From positions 62,001-126,000 of the forward strand of contig NZ_AKJE01000032.1 of the NCBI RefSeq assembly GCF_000282495.1: a DNA stretch of 64,000 nt, in the 5' to 3' direction. A program made the translations under genes and the position numbers. Source of the DNA: Pseudomonas sp. GM79 (GTDB taxonomy: Bacteria > Pseudomonadota > Gammaproteobacteria > Pseudomonadales > Pseudomonadaceae). Below are positions 46,146-55,093 of the stretch, piece after piece. Each line of letters opens with the position of its first letter. Position 1 is the stretch's first letter. Below the pieces are notes generated by a model that was not told where the DNA came from, did no database searches, and worked only from the letters and a program-made list of their open reading frames with translations.

Positions 46146-47588
46146 TCAAATCTCCTTGGTCAGGCTGGGGCTGTTATCAGCTTCGGTGCCATCGTCATCG
46201 GCTGCAGACAGCGGACGGGCCGGTGTGCGCTTCTGGCCAGGACCACCTTCGTTGGTTTCCTTGCCTTCGTCGATCTTCGGCCCTTTGCGCACCAGGCGCA
46301 TCATGTAGCCAAGACCGGCACCGAACAGCGCGAAATACACCACAACGAACATGATCAAGGTGATGCTCATTTGCACGAAGCTGTGCCCGGAGGACGCATC
46401 CGCCGTGCGCATCAGCCCATAAACCACCCATGGCTGACGGCCGATTTCAGTGGTGAACCAGCCGGCGAGGATCGCGATCAGGCCAGACGGCCCCATCCAC
46501 AGCGCCAGGTACAAGAACGGCCGCGAGGTATACAGCTTGTCGCGTTTGCGCAGCCACAGGCTCCACAAACCGGTGAAGATCATCAGCATGCCCAGACCAA
46601 CCATGATCCGGAACGACCAGAACACGATGGTTGAATTCGGCCGGTCTTCAGGCGGGAACTCCTTGAGCGCCGGCACCTGTTTGTCCAGGGAGTGGGTCAG
46701 GATCAGGCTGCCGAGGTACGGAATTTCTACCGCGAATTTGGTCTTCTCGGCTTTCATGTCCGGCCAGCCGAACAGAATCAGCGGCGTCGGTTCGTCGCCG
46801 TGATTTTCCCAGTGGCCTTCGATCGCAGCGATTTTCGCCGGCTGATGCTTGAGGGTATTGAGGCCATGGAAGTCACCGATAACCGCCTGAATCGGCGCCA
46901 CGATCAGTGCCATCCACATCGCCATCGAAAGCATGGTGCGGATGGCCGGGTTGTCCTTGCCACGTAGCAAGTGCCAGGCCGCCGACGAACCGACGAAGAA
47001 GGCGGTCGCAACGAATGCCGCCGTGGCCATGTGCATCAGGCGGTAGGGGAACGACGGGTTGAAGATAATCGCCAGCCAGTCCACTGGAATGACCTGGCCG
47101 TTGACGATCTCGTAGCCTTGCGGGGTCTGCATCCAGCTGTTGGAGGCCAAAATCCAGAAGGTAGAAATAAGGGTGCCGATGGCCACCATGACGGTAGCGA
47201 AGAAGTGCAGCTTGCGCCCGACCTTGTTCCAGCCGAACAGCATGACGCCGAGGAAACCGGCTTCGAGGAAGAAGGCGGTGAGCACTTCATAGGTCAGCAA
47301 CGGCCCGGTCACTGAACCGGCGAAGTCCGAAAAACGGCTCCAGTTAGTGCCGAACTGATAGGCCATGACCAAGCCGGAAACCACGCCCATGCCGAAGTTG
47401 ACGGCAAAGATCTTCGACCAGAAATGGTACAGATCGCGGTAAGTGTCGTTGTGCGTTTTCAGCCACAGGCCTTCGAGCACCGCCAGGTAACTCGCCAGGC
47501 CAATGGTGATGGCCGGGAACAGGATGTGAAACGAAATGGTGAATGCGAACTGAATCCGGGCGAGATCAAGTGCCTCCAAACCGAACAT
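46146..47588 (-). CDS. cioA: Cyanide-insensitive terminal oxidase subunit I
   Basis: A 480-residue CydA-family subunit: N-terminal haem ligand His21 in FTISFHILFPAITIG, the GRQPWVVYGLMRT motif and the short quinol-loop version of CioA (the E. coli CydA loop is longer). It oxidises ubiquinol and reduces oxygen. GGAAG precedes the ATG. A perfect FNR/ANR palindrome lies about 165 bases upstream; in P. aeruginosa ANR keeps cioAB low under low oxygen. Confidence 0.93.
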   Translation of the reverse strand: MFGLEALDLARIQFAFTISFHILFPAITIGLASYLAVLEGLWLKTHNDTYRDLYHFWSKIFAVNFGMGVVSGLVMAYQFGTNWSRFSDFAGSVTGPLLTYEVLTAFFLEAGFLGVMLFGWNKVGRKLHFFATVMVAIGTLISTFWILASNSWMQTPQGYEIVNGQVIPVDWLAIIFNPSFPYRLMHMATAAFVATAFFVGSSAAWHLLRGKDNPAIRTMLSMAMWMALIVAPIQAVIGDFHGLNTLKHQPAKIAAIEGHWENHGDEPTPLILFGWPDMKAEKTKFAVEIPYLGSLILTHSLDKQVPALKEFPPEDRPNSTIVFWSFRIMVGLGMLMIFTGLWSLWLRKRDKLYTSRPFLYLALWMGPSGLIAILAGWFTTEIGRQPWVVYGLMRTADASSGHSFVQMSITLIMFVVVYFALFGAGLGYMMRLVRKGPKIDEGKETNEGGPGQKRTPARPLSAADDDGTEADNSPSLTKEI

Positions 47589-47664
47589 AAGTCTTCCTCT
47601 GTCAGGTAATACCGGCTGAAGGCTTGCGGCCTACACCCACTGCCCCCACGGATATGGAGTGTGG

Positions 47665-47678
47665 CGAATTCGAATTCG
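47665..47678. promoter_or_regulatory. Perfect 14-base palindrome upstream of cioA
   Basis: CGAATTCGAATTCG, two overlapping EcoRI-like palindromes, about 77 bases before the cioA start. It could be an operator; no known regulator matches it in my knowledge. Confidence 0.3.
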
Positions 47679-47750
47679 TTCTTTTTGTACCATCATCACA
47701 AACGTAGGGAGTCTGGCCATCTGGCCGCCGGATCAATTCCACGAAGGGTC

Positions 47751-47764
47751 TTGATCTGGATCAA
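47751..47764. promoter_or_regulatory. FNR/ANR box upstream of cioA
   Basis: TTGATCTGGATCAA is a perfect match to the FNR/ANR consensus TTGAT-N4-ATCAA. It lies about 163 bases before the cioA start on the reverse strand and about 330 before the divergent MFS gene. Confidence 0.7.
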
Positions 47765-47883
47765 GCAACGTTGAAAGAGTAGTCGCATTTTTGCCGATGG
47801 ACGGTGTGGTCTATTGCCGCGTGACAGGTTGCCTCATGGGGGTTGGTCATGCGTTGCAATTCATTTTTAGATGGGTGAACTAA

Positions 47884-47979
47884 CTGTGGCGAGGGGGCTT
47901 GCCCCCGTTCGGCTGCGCAGCAGTCGTAAAGGTCCGGGGTCGATTCGCGGCCCAACGGGGGCAAGCCCCCTCGCCACAG
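47884..47979. repeat. REPIN (class-3 REP inverted pair)
   Basis: Inverted copies of a third REP type (CTGTGGCGAGGGGGCTTGCC ... GGCAAGCCCCCTCGCCACAG), seen only once in this window, in the divergent region between cioA and the MFS gene. Confidence 0.88.
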
Positions 47980-48094
47980 GGATTTCGTATTCTGTGTAGA
48001 TCGGTGTCTAGCTAACTAAATTTCTCAGCCCTGCAACTTCTGGTTACAGGTTGGTGATAATCTCGCCCTTCCCCCCGCCCAGACCTGCCTTCAG

Positions 48095-49333
48095 ATGCCC
48101 AGCCAAGCGCCCCTGCTGTTACGTCATCACCGCCCGTTTATCGCGTTCTGGCTGGCTCGGGTGTTCACCGCCAGCGGTTTTCAGATGTTGACCGTGGCCA
48201 TTGGCTGGAATCTGTATCAACTGACGGGCAATGTGCTCGATCTGGGCCTGGTGGGGCTGGTGGAATTTGCCCCTCGAGTGTTGTTCATGCTGCACACAGG
48301 GCATGTCGCGGACCGCTATGACCGGCGCAAGGTCGCGGCGATCTGTCAGTCACTGCAAGCGCTGATCGCCCTGTCACTGGCCATCGGCAGCGCGACCGAC
48401 CATGTCACCCGAGAGATGATCTTCATCCTCGCGTTCCTGCTCGGCGCCGCCCGCTCCTTTGAAATGCCGACGACTCAGGCGTTGCTGCCGAGCATCGTGC
48501 CCAGCGCGTTATTCCCCCGCGCCGTTGCCGCTGCGCAGTCTGCGCAACAATCGGCCACCATCGTCGCCCCGGCCCTCGGCGGTTTGCTCTACGCCTTCGG
48601 CAGCGTCTGGGTGTATGGCCCGACAGTGATCCTTTACCTCATCGCCTGTGCGTTGATGCTCAACCTTCCGGCCCGACAGACACCGCTGAACAAGGGCAAG
48701 GCGACCCTGGATTCGCTACTGGCGGGCATCCGCTTCATTCGCAGTCGCCCGGATATTCTCGGGGCGATTTCCCTGGACCTGTTTGCTGTCCTGCTGGGTG
48801 GCGCGACCGCGTTGCTGCCGGTGTTCGCCAAAGATATTCTGCTGACTGGCCCGTGGGGTCTGGGCCTGCTGCGTTCAGCCCCTGCAGTCGGTGCGCTGTT
48901 GATGTCGCTGTTTCTGGCGCGATTTGCCGTAGAGCGAAACGTCGGGCGGGTGATGTTCACGGCCGTGGGTGTATTCGGCGTGGCGACCATCGCTTTCGGC
49001 CTGTCGACTTCCTTCTGGTTCTCTCTCGCCGTGCTGGTGGTATTGGGCGCAGCGGACATGATCAGCATGGTGATCCGCGCCTCATTCGTGCAACTGGAAA
49101 CCCCGGACGAGATGCGCGGCCGGGTCAGCGCGGTGAATGGCTTGTTCATCGGCGCTTCGAATCAGCTCGGCGAGTTCGAATCAGGCCTGACGGCCCACTG
49201 GTTCGGCACCGTGCCGGCAGTGGTCATGGGCGGCATCGGCACGCTGATGGTGACCGGGGTCTGGGTCAAACTGTTCCCGACCCTGGCCAACCGCGACCGC
49301 ATGCATGTGCCGGTGGAAGAGGTCAGGGCCTGA
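48095..49333 (+). CDS. MFS exporter (MFS_3/EntS-like)
   Basis: A 412-residue major facilitator protein with 12 predicted helices. The loop 2-3 motif (GHVADRYDRRKVA) and the AARSFEMPTTQALLPSIVP stretch are typical of the MFS_3/EntS group that exports siderophores or drugs. Single gene; no siderophore cluster nearby. The substrate is unknown. Confidence 0.85.
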   Translation: MPSQAPLLLRHHRPFIAFWLARVFTASGFQMLTVAIGWNLYQLTGNVLDLGLVGLVEFAPRVLFMLHTGHVADRYDRRKVAAICQSLQALIALSLAIGSATDHVTREMIFILAFLLGAARSFEMPTTQALLPSIVPSALFPRAVAAAQSAQQSATIVAPALGGLLYAFGSVWVYGPTVILYLIACALMLNLPARQTPLNKGKATLDSLLAGIRFIRSRPDILGAISLDLFAVLLGGATALLPVFAKDILLTGPWGLGLLRSAPAVGALLMSLFLARFAVERNVGRVMFTAVGVFGVATIAFGLSTSFWFSLAVLVVLGAADMISMVIRASFVQLETPDEMRGRVSAVNGLFIGASNQLGEFESGLTAHWFGTVPAVVMGGIGTLMVTGVWVKLFPTLANRDRMHVPVEEVRA

Positions 49334-49397
49334 TGTAGCTCAGGATACGGAAGTTGGTTCGGATATCGAACTGGTCGACTATCTGGATTACCACTGA
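49332..49397 (+). pseudogene. C-terminal remnant of a HigB/RelE-type toxin gene
   Basis: Just before the antitoxin gene there is an open tail encoding GSDIELVDYLDYH and a stop. It matches the normal C-terminus of HigB toxins (..VDYxDYH). The frame has no start and cannot extend into a toxin, because the MFS gene ends at 49333. The toxin body appears lost. Confidence 0.55.
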
Positions 49398-49411
49398 CAG
49401 GAGGCAGGACC

Positions 49412-49699
49412 ATGCCCATGCACAACCCGCCACACCCTGGCGAAACACTCTTGATGGATGTATTGCCCGAGCTTGGTGTCAGCGTCACCGAACTGGCCAG
49501 GCACCTTGGATTCGCCCGCCCGCATCTTTCGCGAGTGCTGCACGGCCATGCGCCCATCAGTCCGGACCTGGCGGTACGTCTGGAGCGGGCTGGAATCGGT
49601 AAGGCCCGGATGTGGTTAGGGGTTCAGACCGACTATGATCTCTGGCAAGCGGAGCAGCGTGAGCACCCCTTCATCGAACCGATTGCTATCCACGCCTGA
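49412..49699 (+). CDS. higA: HigA-family antitoxin (XRE helix-turn-helix), orphan
   Basis: A 95-residue HigA: HPGETLLMDVLPELGVSVTELARHLGFARPHLSRVLHGHAPISPDLAVRLERA is the classic addiction-module antidote helix-turn-helix, followed by WLGVQTDYDLW. GGAGG precedes the ATG. In complete modules the toxin gene higB lies directly upstream; here only its last codons remain. HigA may persist as a plain DNA-binding regulator. Confidence 0.9.
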   Translation: MPMHNPPHPGETLLMDVLPELGVSVTELARHLGFARPHLSRVLHGHAPISPDLAVRLERAGIGKARMWLGVQTDYDLWQAEQREHPFIEPIAIHA

Positions 49700-49705
49700 C
49701 ATTCA

Positions 49706-50257
49706 CTAAACAACCAACTCTCCCGCCACCGTCGACCGCGTGGCTTTGCCGCAGAGTTGCTCCACCAGTGTCAGCGCAAACTCCAACGCGGCGCCCGAGC
49801 CCTGAGCAGTGATGCAGTTGCCATCGACCACCACCGGTTGATCGATGAAGTTGCAACCCGACAGTTGATTGCTGACCGTGGGCAGGCAAGTCATGCGCCG
49901 CTGGCGCAAAACGCCAAAGGTTTGCAGCGCCAGTGCCGGAGATTCGGCAATACCGGCGAACAGGCGCCCGGCGGCGGCCTGGTCCTTGATCAATTGTTGC
50001 AAGGGTTGGTGGGCCGCCAAATGCTGCGCCCCTACGGCACCGCCAGGCAGCACGATCAGGTCGAAGGGTTGGGCCAGTAAATCCACCAACATCGCATCAG
50101 CGGTCAAGCGGGTGCCGCGAGCGCAGGTGAGCATACGCCGTGCCTCGATGCTGGCCACCACCACTTCAACCTTGGCGCGGCGCAGCACATCGATCAGGGT
50201 CACGGTTTGCAGATCGTCGATGCCCTCGGCGAGGGTAATCAGGGCTCTAAAGGTCAT
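49706..50257 (-). CDS. DJ-1/PfpI-family protein lacking the conserved cysteine
   Basis: A 183-residue DJ-1/YajL-type protein by overall pattern (LITLAEGIDDLQTVTLIDVLRRAKVEVVVASIE; LIVLPGGAVGAQHL; QGSGAALEFALTLVEQLCG). The nucleophile elbow, normally AAICAGP-like, reads AGIAESP, so Cys106 (human numbering) is Ala; the partner Glu18 is replaced by Gln (DDLQ). Chaperone or glyoxalase III-type chemistry that needs this Cys should be absent. Convergent with higA. Confidence 0.82.
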   Translation of the reverse strand: MTFRALITLAEGIDDLQTVTLIDVLRRAKVEVVVASIEARRMLTCARGTRLTADAMLVDLLAQPFDLIVLPGGAVGAQHLAAHQPLQQLIKDQAAAGRLFAGIAESPALALQTFGVLRQRRMTCLPTVSNQLSGCNFIDQPVVVDGNCITAQGSGAALEFALTLVEQLCGKATRSTVAGELVV

Positions 50258-50324
50258 GGGCGCGGTCCACAGGATGATCTTTAAAGCGTAGTCAGCTTTC
50301 CTGACCCTTGTTCGAGGCCAGCCG

Positions 50325-50780
50325 TTACTTGATGTAAAGCTGCGTCGACAGCGTGTTGCCGGGGGCGTTGATCGAGGTGTTGCTGAACGTGAAGGTGCCG
50401 TCCTGCTTGCCCGCCAGGTTGAAGATGTACAGATAGCCGACGGTTTTTTTCCCGGCGGAGCACTCGGTCAGGTTGCCGGTATCAAAAGCACAGACAGGGG
50501 TGCGGGTGCCGTTCACCTCGAAACCGTCCAGTGCGACATGGGCTGCACGGCCGTAGCCGACCTCCAGCACATACACCTTGATGTTTGGCCCTTTGTGGTC
50601 GCAACGGGTTTGCGCCTGGCCGTCCGCGATGTTTTCAAAGCCACAGCCTGGTGATTCGACCTTGAGCACCTTCACCTGGCTCAACGGTTGAGCCATGGCC
50701 GCAGAGGCTGTTTGCGCGCCGATGAAACAGCTGAGCAGCAATCCAAATGCCGCAATCACACGCTTATTAATGCAATACAT
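50325..50780 (-). CDS. Secreted protein, possibly DUF4879 family
   Basis: A 151-residue protein with a signal peptide (VIAAFGLLLSCFIGAQTASAA) and a compact beta-rich mature domain with four cysteines (SPGCGFEN, TRCDHKG, PVCAFD, LTECSAG) that could form two disulfides. The SQVKVLKVESPGCGFENI start resembles DUF4879 proteins; I hold this loosely. GGGGG(T) lies in front of the ATG. Function unknown. Confidence 0.65.
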   Translation of the reverse strand: MYCINKRVIAAFGLLLSCFIGAQTASAAMAQPLSQVKVLKVESPGCGFENIADGQAQTRCDHKGPNIKVYVLEVGYGRAAHVALDGFEVNGTRTPVCAFDTGNLTECSAGKKTVGYLYIFNLAGKQDGTFTFSNTSINAPGNTLSTQLYIK

Positions 50781-51006
50781 ATCTACCCCCTCCCTCCCCC
50801 AAAAAAACAGCGCGCAGTATGGCGCAGTTCCCTTTTATGCAAAACATCGACGACGATCGCAGCCATAAGCAGCCATAGCCCCACGCTGCTGGTATGATGC
50901 GCGGCTTTTTCCGACCCACAGAAAATACCCAGGCGCCTGCAGCGGCCTGTGCTTTGCTGTTGAGGTCGATACATTCACGGCGCCGGGCGCGCCACGGGGA
51001 GCAGAC

Positions 51007-52302
51007 ATGCTGGAAAGGCTGTTTCAACTCAAGGCACACAACACCAACGTGCGGACCGAGATTCTGGCGGGCGTTACGACTTTTTTGGCCATGGCCTACA
51101 TTCTGTTCGTCAACCCGAGCATCCTCGGCGAGACCGGCATGGACAAAGGTGCGGTGTTTGTCGCCACCTGTCTGGCAGCGGCCATCGGCTCGGCAACAAT
51201 GGGCCTGATCGCCAACTACCCGATCGCCCTCGCGCCGGGCATGGGCCTGAATGCCTTCTTCACCTACACCGTGGTCCTGCACATGGGCCACACCTGGCAA
51301 GTGGCGTTGGGCGCGGTGTTCATCTCGGCGGTGATGTTTTTCCTGCTGTCGATCTTCCGCATCCGTGAATGGATCATCAACAGCATCCCGCTGGCGCTAC
51401 GCTCGGCGATTGCCGCCGGTATCGGCCTGTTCCTGGCCCTGATCGCCCTGCACAACGCCGGCATCGTGGTCAGCAACCCGGCGACCATGGTCGGCCTCGG
51501 CGATCTGAAGCAACCGGCGCCGATTCTCGCGACCCTTGGTTTTGCCCTGATCGTTGCCCTCGAAGCCCTGAAAGTACGCGGTGCTGTGCTGATCGGCATT
51601 CTGTCGGTGACCATTGTCTCCATCCTGTTGGGCTTCACCCCGTTCGGTGGCGTGATGTCGATGCCGCCGTCGCTGGCACCGACTTTCCTGCAACTGGACA
51701 TCAAAGGCGCACTGGACATCGGTCTGGTCAGCGTGATCTTCGCCTTCCTGTTCGTCGACCTCTTCGACAACTCCGGCACGCTGATCGGCGTCGCCAAGCG
51801 CGCCGGCCTGATGGGCAAGGACGGCCACATGCCGAAAATGGGCCGCGCCCTGATCGCCGACAGCACCGCGGCCATGGCCGGTTCCTTGCTGGGTACGTCG
51901 ACCACCACCAGTTACATCGAATCCGCAGCCGGCGTGAGTGCCGGTGGACGCACCGGCCTGACCGCCATCGTGGTCGCTATTCTGTTCCTGCTGGCGCTGT
52001 TCTTCTCGCCATTGGCGGCCAGCGTTCCAGCCTTCGCCACCGCACCTGCGTTGCTGTTCGTCGCCGTACTGATGACATCCGGCCTGGCGGAAATAGACTG
52101 GGACGACATCACCGTCGCCGCACCGGTCGTGGTCACCGCCCTGGCCATGCCATTCACTTATTCCATCGCCAACGGCATCGCCTTCGGTTTCATCTCCTGG
52201 ACGGCCATCAAGTTGTTGTCCGGTCGCGGCCGTGAATTGAATTCGGCGCTAGTGATTCTGTCGATTCTGTTCGTGATCAAATTGGGTTGGTTCAACGCAT
52301 GA
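51007..52302 (+). CDS. NCS2/AzgA-family purine permease
   Basis: A 431-residue transporter with 12-14 helices. Family motifs include [44 protein letters not shown] and the [27 protein letters not shown] stretch of AzgA-like adenine/guanine/hypoxanthine importers. GGAG precedes the ATG. Its TGA overlaps the trmA ATG (ATGA), so the two are translated together. Confidence 0.9.
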   Translation: MLERLFQLKAHNTNVRTEILAGVTTFLAMAYILFVNPSILGETGMDKGAVFVATCLAAAIGSATMGLIANYPIALAPGMGLNAFFTYTVVLHMGHTWQVALGAVFISAVMFFLLSIFRIREWIINSIPLALRSAIAAGIGLFLALIALHNAGIVVSNPATMVGLGDLKQPAPILATLGFALIVALEALKVRGAVLIGILSVTIVSILLGFTPFGGVMSMPPSLAPTFLQLDIKGALDIGLVSVIFAFLFVDLFDNSGTLIGVAKRAGLMGKDGHMPKMGRALIADSTAAMAGSLLGTSTTTSYIESAAGVSAGGRTGLTAIVVAILFLLALFFSPLAASVPAFATAPALLFVAVLMTSGLAEIDWDDITVAAPVVVTALAMPFTYSIANGIAFGFISWTAIKLLSGRGRELNSALVILSILFVIKLGWFNA

Positions 52303-53378
52303 CTTTTGACTCCCAGGCTTACGCCGTTCAGCTCGAAGAAAAGGTCACGCGCCTGCGTGACCTGCTGGCCCCGTTCGATGCACCCGAACCTGCAGTGTTC
52401 GATTCGCCGCTGAAAAACTTTCGCCTGCGTGCCGAATTCCGCCTGTGGCGTGAAGCCGGCGAGCGCCACTACGCAATGTTTTCCCAGGAAGACAAACGCA
52501 CGCCGATCCTGATCGAAGAATTCCCGATCGCCAGCCTTCGCATCAACCAGTTGATGCCGCAACTCAAGGCGGCGTGGCAAGCGAGTGCGGCCCTGAGCCA
52601 CAAGCTGTTTCAGGTGGAGTTCCTCACCACCCTGGCTGGCGATGCGATGATCACCCTGTGCTATCACCGCCCGCTGGACGAACACTGGCACGCGGCCGCG
52701 TCGAAACTGGCCGCCGACCTGAATGTCAGCATCATCGGTCGCTCGAAAGGCAAACGCGAAGTGATCGGTCACGATTACGTGGTCGAGAAACTCGAAGTAG
52801 GCGGCCGCACCTTCAGCTATCGCCAGCCGGAAGGCGCGTTCACCCAACCCAACGGCACGGTGAACCAGAAGATGCTCAACTGGGCGTATGACGCCCTCGG
52901 CGATCGCTCCGACGATTTGCTGGAGCTGTATTGCGGTAACGGCAACTTCACCCTGCCACTTGCGACCCGCGTGCGCAAAGTGCTGGCCACCGAAATCAGC
53001 AAGACCTCGGTCAATGCAGCGCTCAGCAACCTGAGCGAAAACGCAGTGGATAACGTCACGCTGGTGCGTTTGTCTGCCGAAGAACTGACCGAAGCACTGA
53101 ACGAAGTTCGTCCGTTCCGCCGCTTGCACGGCATCGACCTCAAGAGCTACGAATTCGGTAGCGTGTTCGTCGACCCGCCCCGCGCCGGCATGGACCCGGA
53201 CACTTGCGAACTGACCCGACGCTTCGACAACATCCTCTACATTTCCTGCAACCCGGAAACCCTTGCGGCAAACATCGCCCAACTGCACGACACGCACCGC
53301 ATTACCCAATGCGCGATGTTCGACCAGTTTCCGTGGACCCATCACATGGAATCCGGGGTGTTGTTGACCCGTCGTTGA
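52299..53378 (+). CDS. trmA: tRNA (uracil54-C5)-methyltransferase TrmA
   Basis: A 359-residue enzyme that makes ribothymidine at position 54 of tRNA. It shows the TrmA-specific [10 protein letters not shown] and [15 protein letters not shown] regions, the SAM motif [23 protein letters not shown], the catalytic Cys in [11 protein letters not shown] and the C-terminal base Glu in HHMESGVLL. It overlaps the permease stop by four bases. Confidence 0.95.
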   Translation: MTFDSQAYAVQLEEKVTRLRDLLAPFDAPEPAVFDSPLKNFRLRAEFRLWREAGERHYAMFSQEDKRTPILIEEFPIASLRINQLMPQLKAAWQASAALSHKLFQVEFLTTLAGDAMITLCYHRPLDEHWHAAASKLAADLNVSIIGRSKGKREVIGHDYVVEKLEVGGRTFSYRQPEGAFTQPNGTVNQKMLNWAYDALGDRSDDLLELYCGNGNFTLPLATRVRKVLATEISKTSVNAALSNLSENAVDNVTLVRLSAEELTEALNEVRPFRRLHGIDLKSYEFGSVFVDPPRAGMDPDTCELTRRFDNILYISCNPETLAANIAQLHDTHRITQCAMFDQFPWTHHMESGVLLTRR

Positions 53379-53400
53379 TCGCAGCTTCCCTATACAAATC

Positions 53401-53424
53401 AGCCGTCCACTGGACGGCTTTTTT
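53401..53424 (+). terminator. Rho-independent terminator after trmA
   Basis: AGCCGTCC / GGACGGCT eight-base stem with an ACT loop, followed by a six-T tract. Confidence 0.9.
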
Positions 53425-53559
53425 GTGGGCGATCAAAGCGCCGCATCGCCTGGCTGGTGCTGAACTCGGCACTGGCAGGTGAAACACCCTGTATTTATGT
53501 GCCCTCATTTGATAAACACAGCCTTCAAACACTTCATTTGATTCCCGGTGTAATCAATC

Positions 53560-54471
53560 ATGCAGCGACATTTCGACGATCTTCAATTAGGCAGCATCGA
53601 ACTGTTTTGCCTGGCCGCCGAAGCCGGCAGCTTTACCGCCGCAGCCCAGGTGGCAGGCGTGACCCCGGCCGCCGTCAGCCGCTCGGTGTCGCGCATGGAA
53701 GAACGTTTGGATGTGCGGCTGTTTGCGCGTACCACCCGCAGCGTCAAGCTGACCGACAGTGGCCGGCGTTATTTCGAGGAGTGTCGTGAGGCTCTCGCAC
53801 AACTGGTCGAGGCCCAGCGCGAGGTGATGGGGCAGCAGCAAGAACCTTCTGGCACGTTGCGCATCAGCATTCCCACTACCTATGCCCATCATCGAATCCT
53901 GCCCTTGCTGCCTGCGTTTCGGGCGCGCTTTCCCGCCGTGAAAGTCGAGGCACACATCAGCAATCGCAACATCGATTTCGTCGGCGAAGGCTATGACATG
54001 GCAATCCGTGTGCGGGCCATTCCCGACTCCGGGCTGATTGCACGGCCGTTGGAGGACGCCGCGCTGGTGATGATTGCCAACCCTGATTACCTGAAGCGCG
54101 CCGGCACCCCGCAGACCCTGGATGACTTGGCTCAGCACGAATGCATCCAGTACGAACTGCCCAGCAGTGGGCGGCGGATTGCCTGGCTGTTCAACGACAA
54201 CGATGTGTCGCTGGAGATTCTTGCCGAGGGCAACTACTGCTGCTCCGATGACGTATTGGGCGGCGTGACGCTGGCAAAAAGCGGTGCCGGAATCTTTCAA
54301 ACCTATCGCTTCATCGTCGAAAAGGAACTGGCGGACGGTTCGCTGGTGGAAGTGCTCAAGCCCTATGGCGGACGCTCCCGCCCTTTCACTCTGCTGTATC
54401 CGCAAAGCCGCCATGTGCCGTTGCGGCTAAGAGCGTTTATCGATTTTCTGGTTGAGCATCTGCCTCGCTGA
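53560..54471 (+). CDS. LysR-family transcriptional regulator
   Basis: A 303-residue LysR protein: N-terminal winged helix (ELFCLAAEAGSFTAAAQVAGVTPAAVSRSVSRMEERLDVRLFARTTR) and a periplasmic-binding-like effector domain. It belongs to the CrgA/DmlR-like group by pattern. No divergent target gene is adjacent (upstream trmA and downstream aroQ read the same way), so its targets are unclear. Confidence 0.88.
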   Translation: MQRHFDDLQLGSIELFCLAAEAGSFTAAAQVAGVTPAAVSRSVSRMEERLDVRLFARTTRSVKLTDSGRRYFEECREALAQLVEAQREVMGQQQEPSGTLRISIPTTYAHHRILPLLPAFRARFPAVKVEAHISNRNIDFVGEGYDMAIRVRAIPDSGLIARPLEDAALVMIANPDYLKRAGTPQTLDDLAQHECIQYELPSSGRRIAWLFNDNDVSLEILAEGNYCCSDDVLGGVTLAKSGAGIFQTYRFIVEKELADGSLVEVLKPYGGRSRPFTLLYPQSRHVPLRLRAFIDFLVEHLPR

Positions 54472-54512
54472 AAAGATCGCACCTGTGAGCTGCCGAAGGC
54501 TGCGATCTTTTT
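54472..54512. repeat. Degenerate class-1 REP
   Basis: Short, damaged pair: AAAAGATCGCA ... GAGCTGCCGAAGGCTGCGAT; much shorter than the other class-1 elements. Confidence 0.6.
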
Positions 54513-54569
54513 GCGCATGTCCGATCACCGCACAAATAATCCAGATCCGACGTCCTCTTCAATTGACCT

Positions 54570-54585
54570 TATTAACCAGTTAGTA
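54570..54585. promoter_or_regulatory. Candidate TetR operator upstream of aroQ
   Basis: TATTAACCAGTTAGTA, an imperfect palindrome (6 of 8 pairs), 62 bases before aroQ. A related site (13 of 16 identical) lies upstream of the quiC-type gene at 58812. The two probably bind the TetR regulator encoded between them. Confidence 0.45.
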
Positions 54586-54647
54586 CAATTTCTCCTCACA
54601 GGCTGAAACCCTCGGCCAATGCCAAAAATAATATGTGGAGAGACCCG

Positions 54648-55088
54648 ATGTCCCCTATCGTTCTGGTGCTCAACGGCCCGAACCTGAACCTGCTGGGCAC
54701 CCGTGAACCGGCGACTTACGGCCATGAAACCCTGGCGGACATTTCAGCGCTGTGCGGTCGCGCTGCCGAAGAGTTCGGCCTGACGGTGGAGTTTCGCCAG
54801 ACCAACCATGAAGGCGAACTGCTCGACTGGATTCACGCCGCCCGTGGCCGCTGCGCCGGGATCGTCATCAACCCGGCCGCCTGGACTCACACCTCGGTCG
54901 CCATTCGTGACGCCCTGGTCGCCAGCGAACTGCCGGTGATCGAAGTGCATCTGTCCAACGTCCATGCCCGTGAACCCTTCCGGCATCACTCCTTTGTTTC
55001 GTCCATCGCCACTGCGGTCATGTGCGGTTTCGGCAGTCATGGCTATCGTTTGGCGCTGGAGCATTTCAGCCATCGTTTGGAAGGTTAA
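54648..55088 (+). CDS. aroQ: Type II 3-dehydroquinate dehydratase
   Basis: A 146-residue AroQ with [21 protein letters not shown] (catalytic Tyr), the [17 protein letters not shown] and [17 protein letters not shown] (catalytic His) regions. It interconverts 3-dehydroquinate and 3-dehydroshikimate. The context (dehydrogenase, dehydroshikimate dehydratase, importer) points to a catabolic role in quinate use rather than biosynthesis. The ATG at 54648 follows GGAG. Confidence 0.92.
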   Translation: MSPIVLVLNGPNLNLLGTREPATYGHETLADISALCGRAAEEFGLTVEFRQTNHEGELLDWIHAARGRCAGIVINPAAWTHTSVAIRDALVASELPVIEVHLSNVHAREPFRHHSFVSSIATAVMCGFGSHGYRLALEHFSHRLEG

Positions 55089-55093
55089 GCGTC

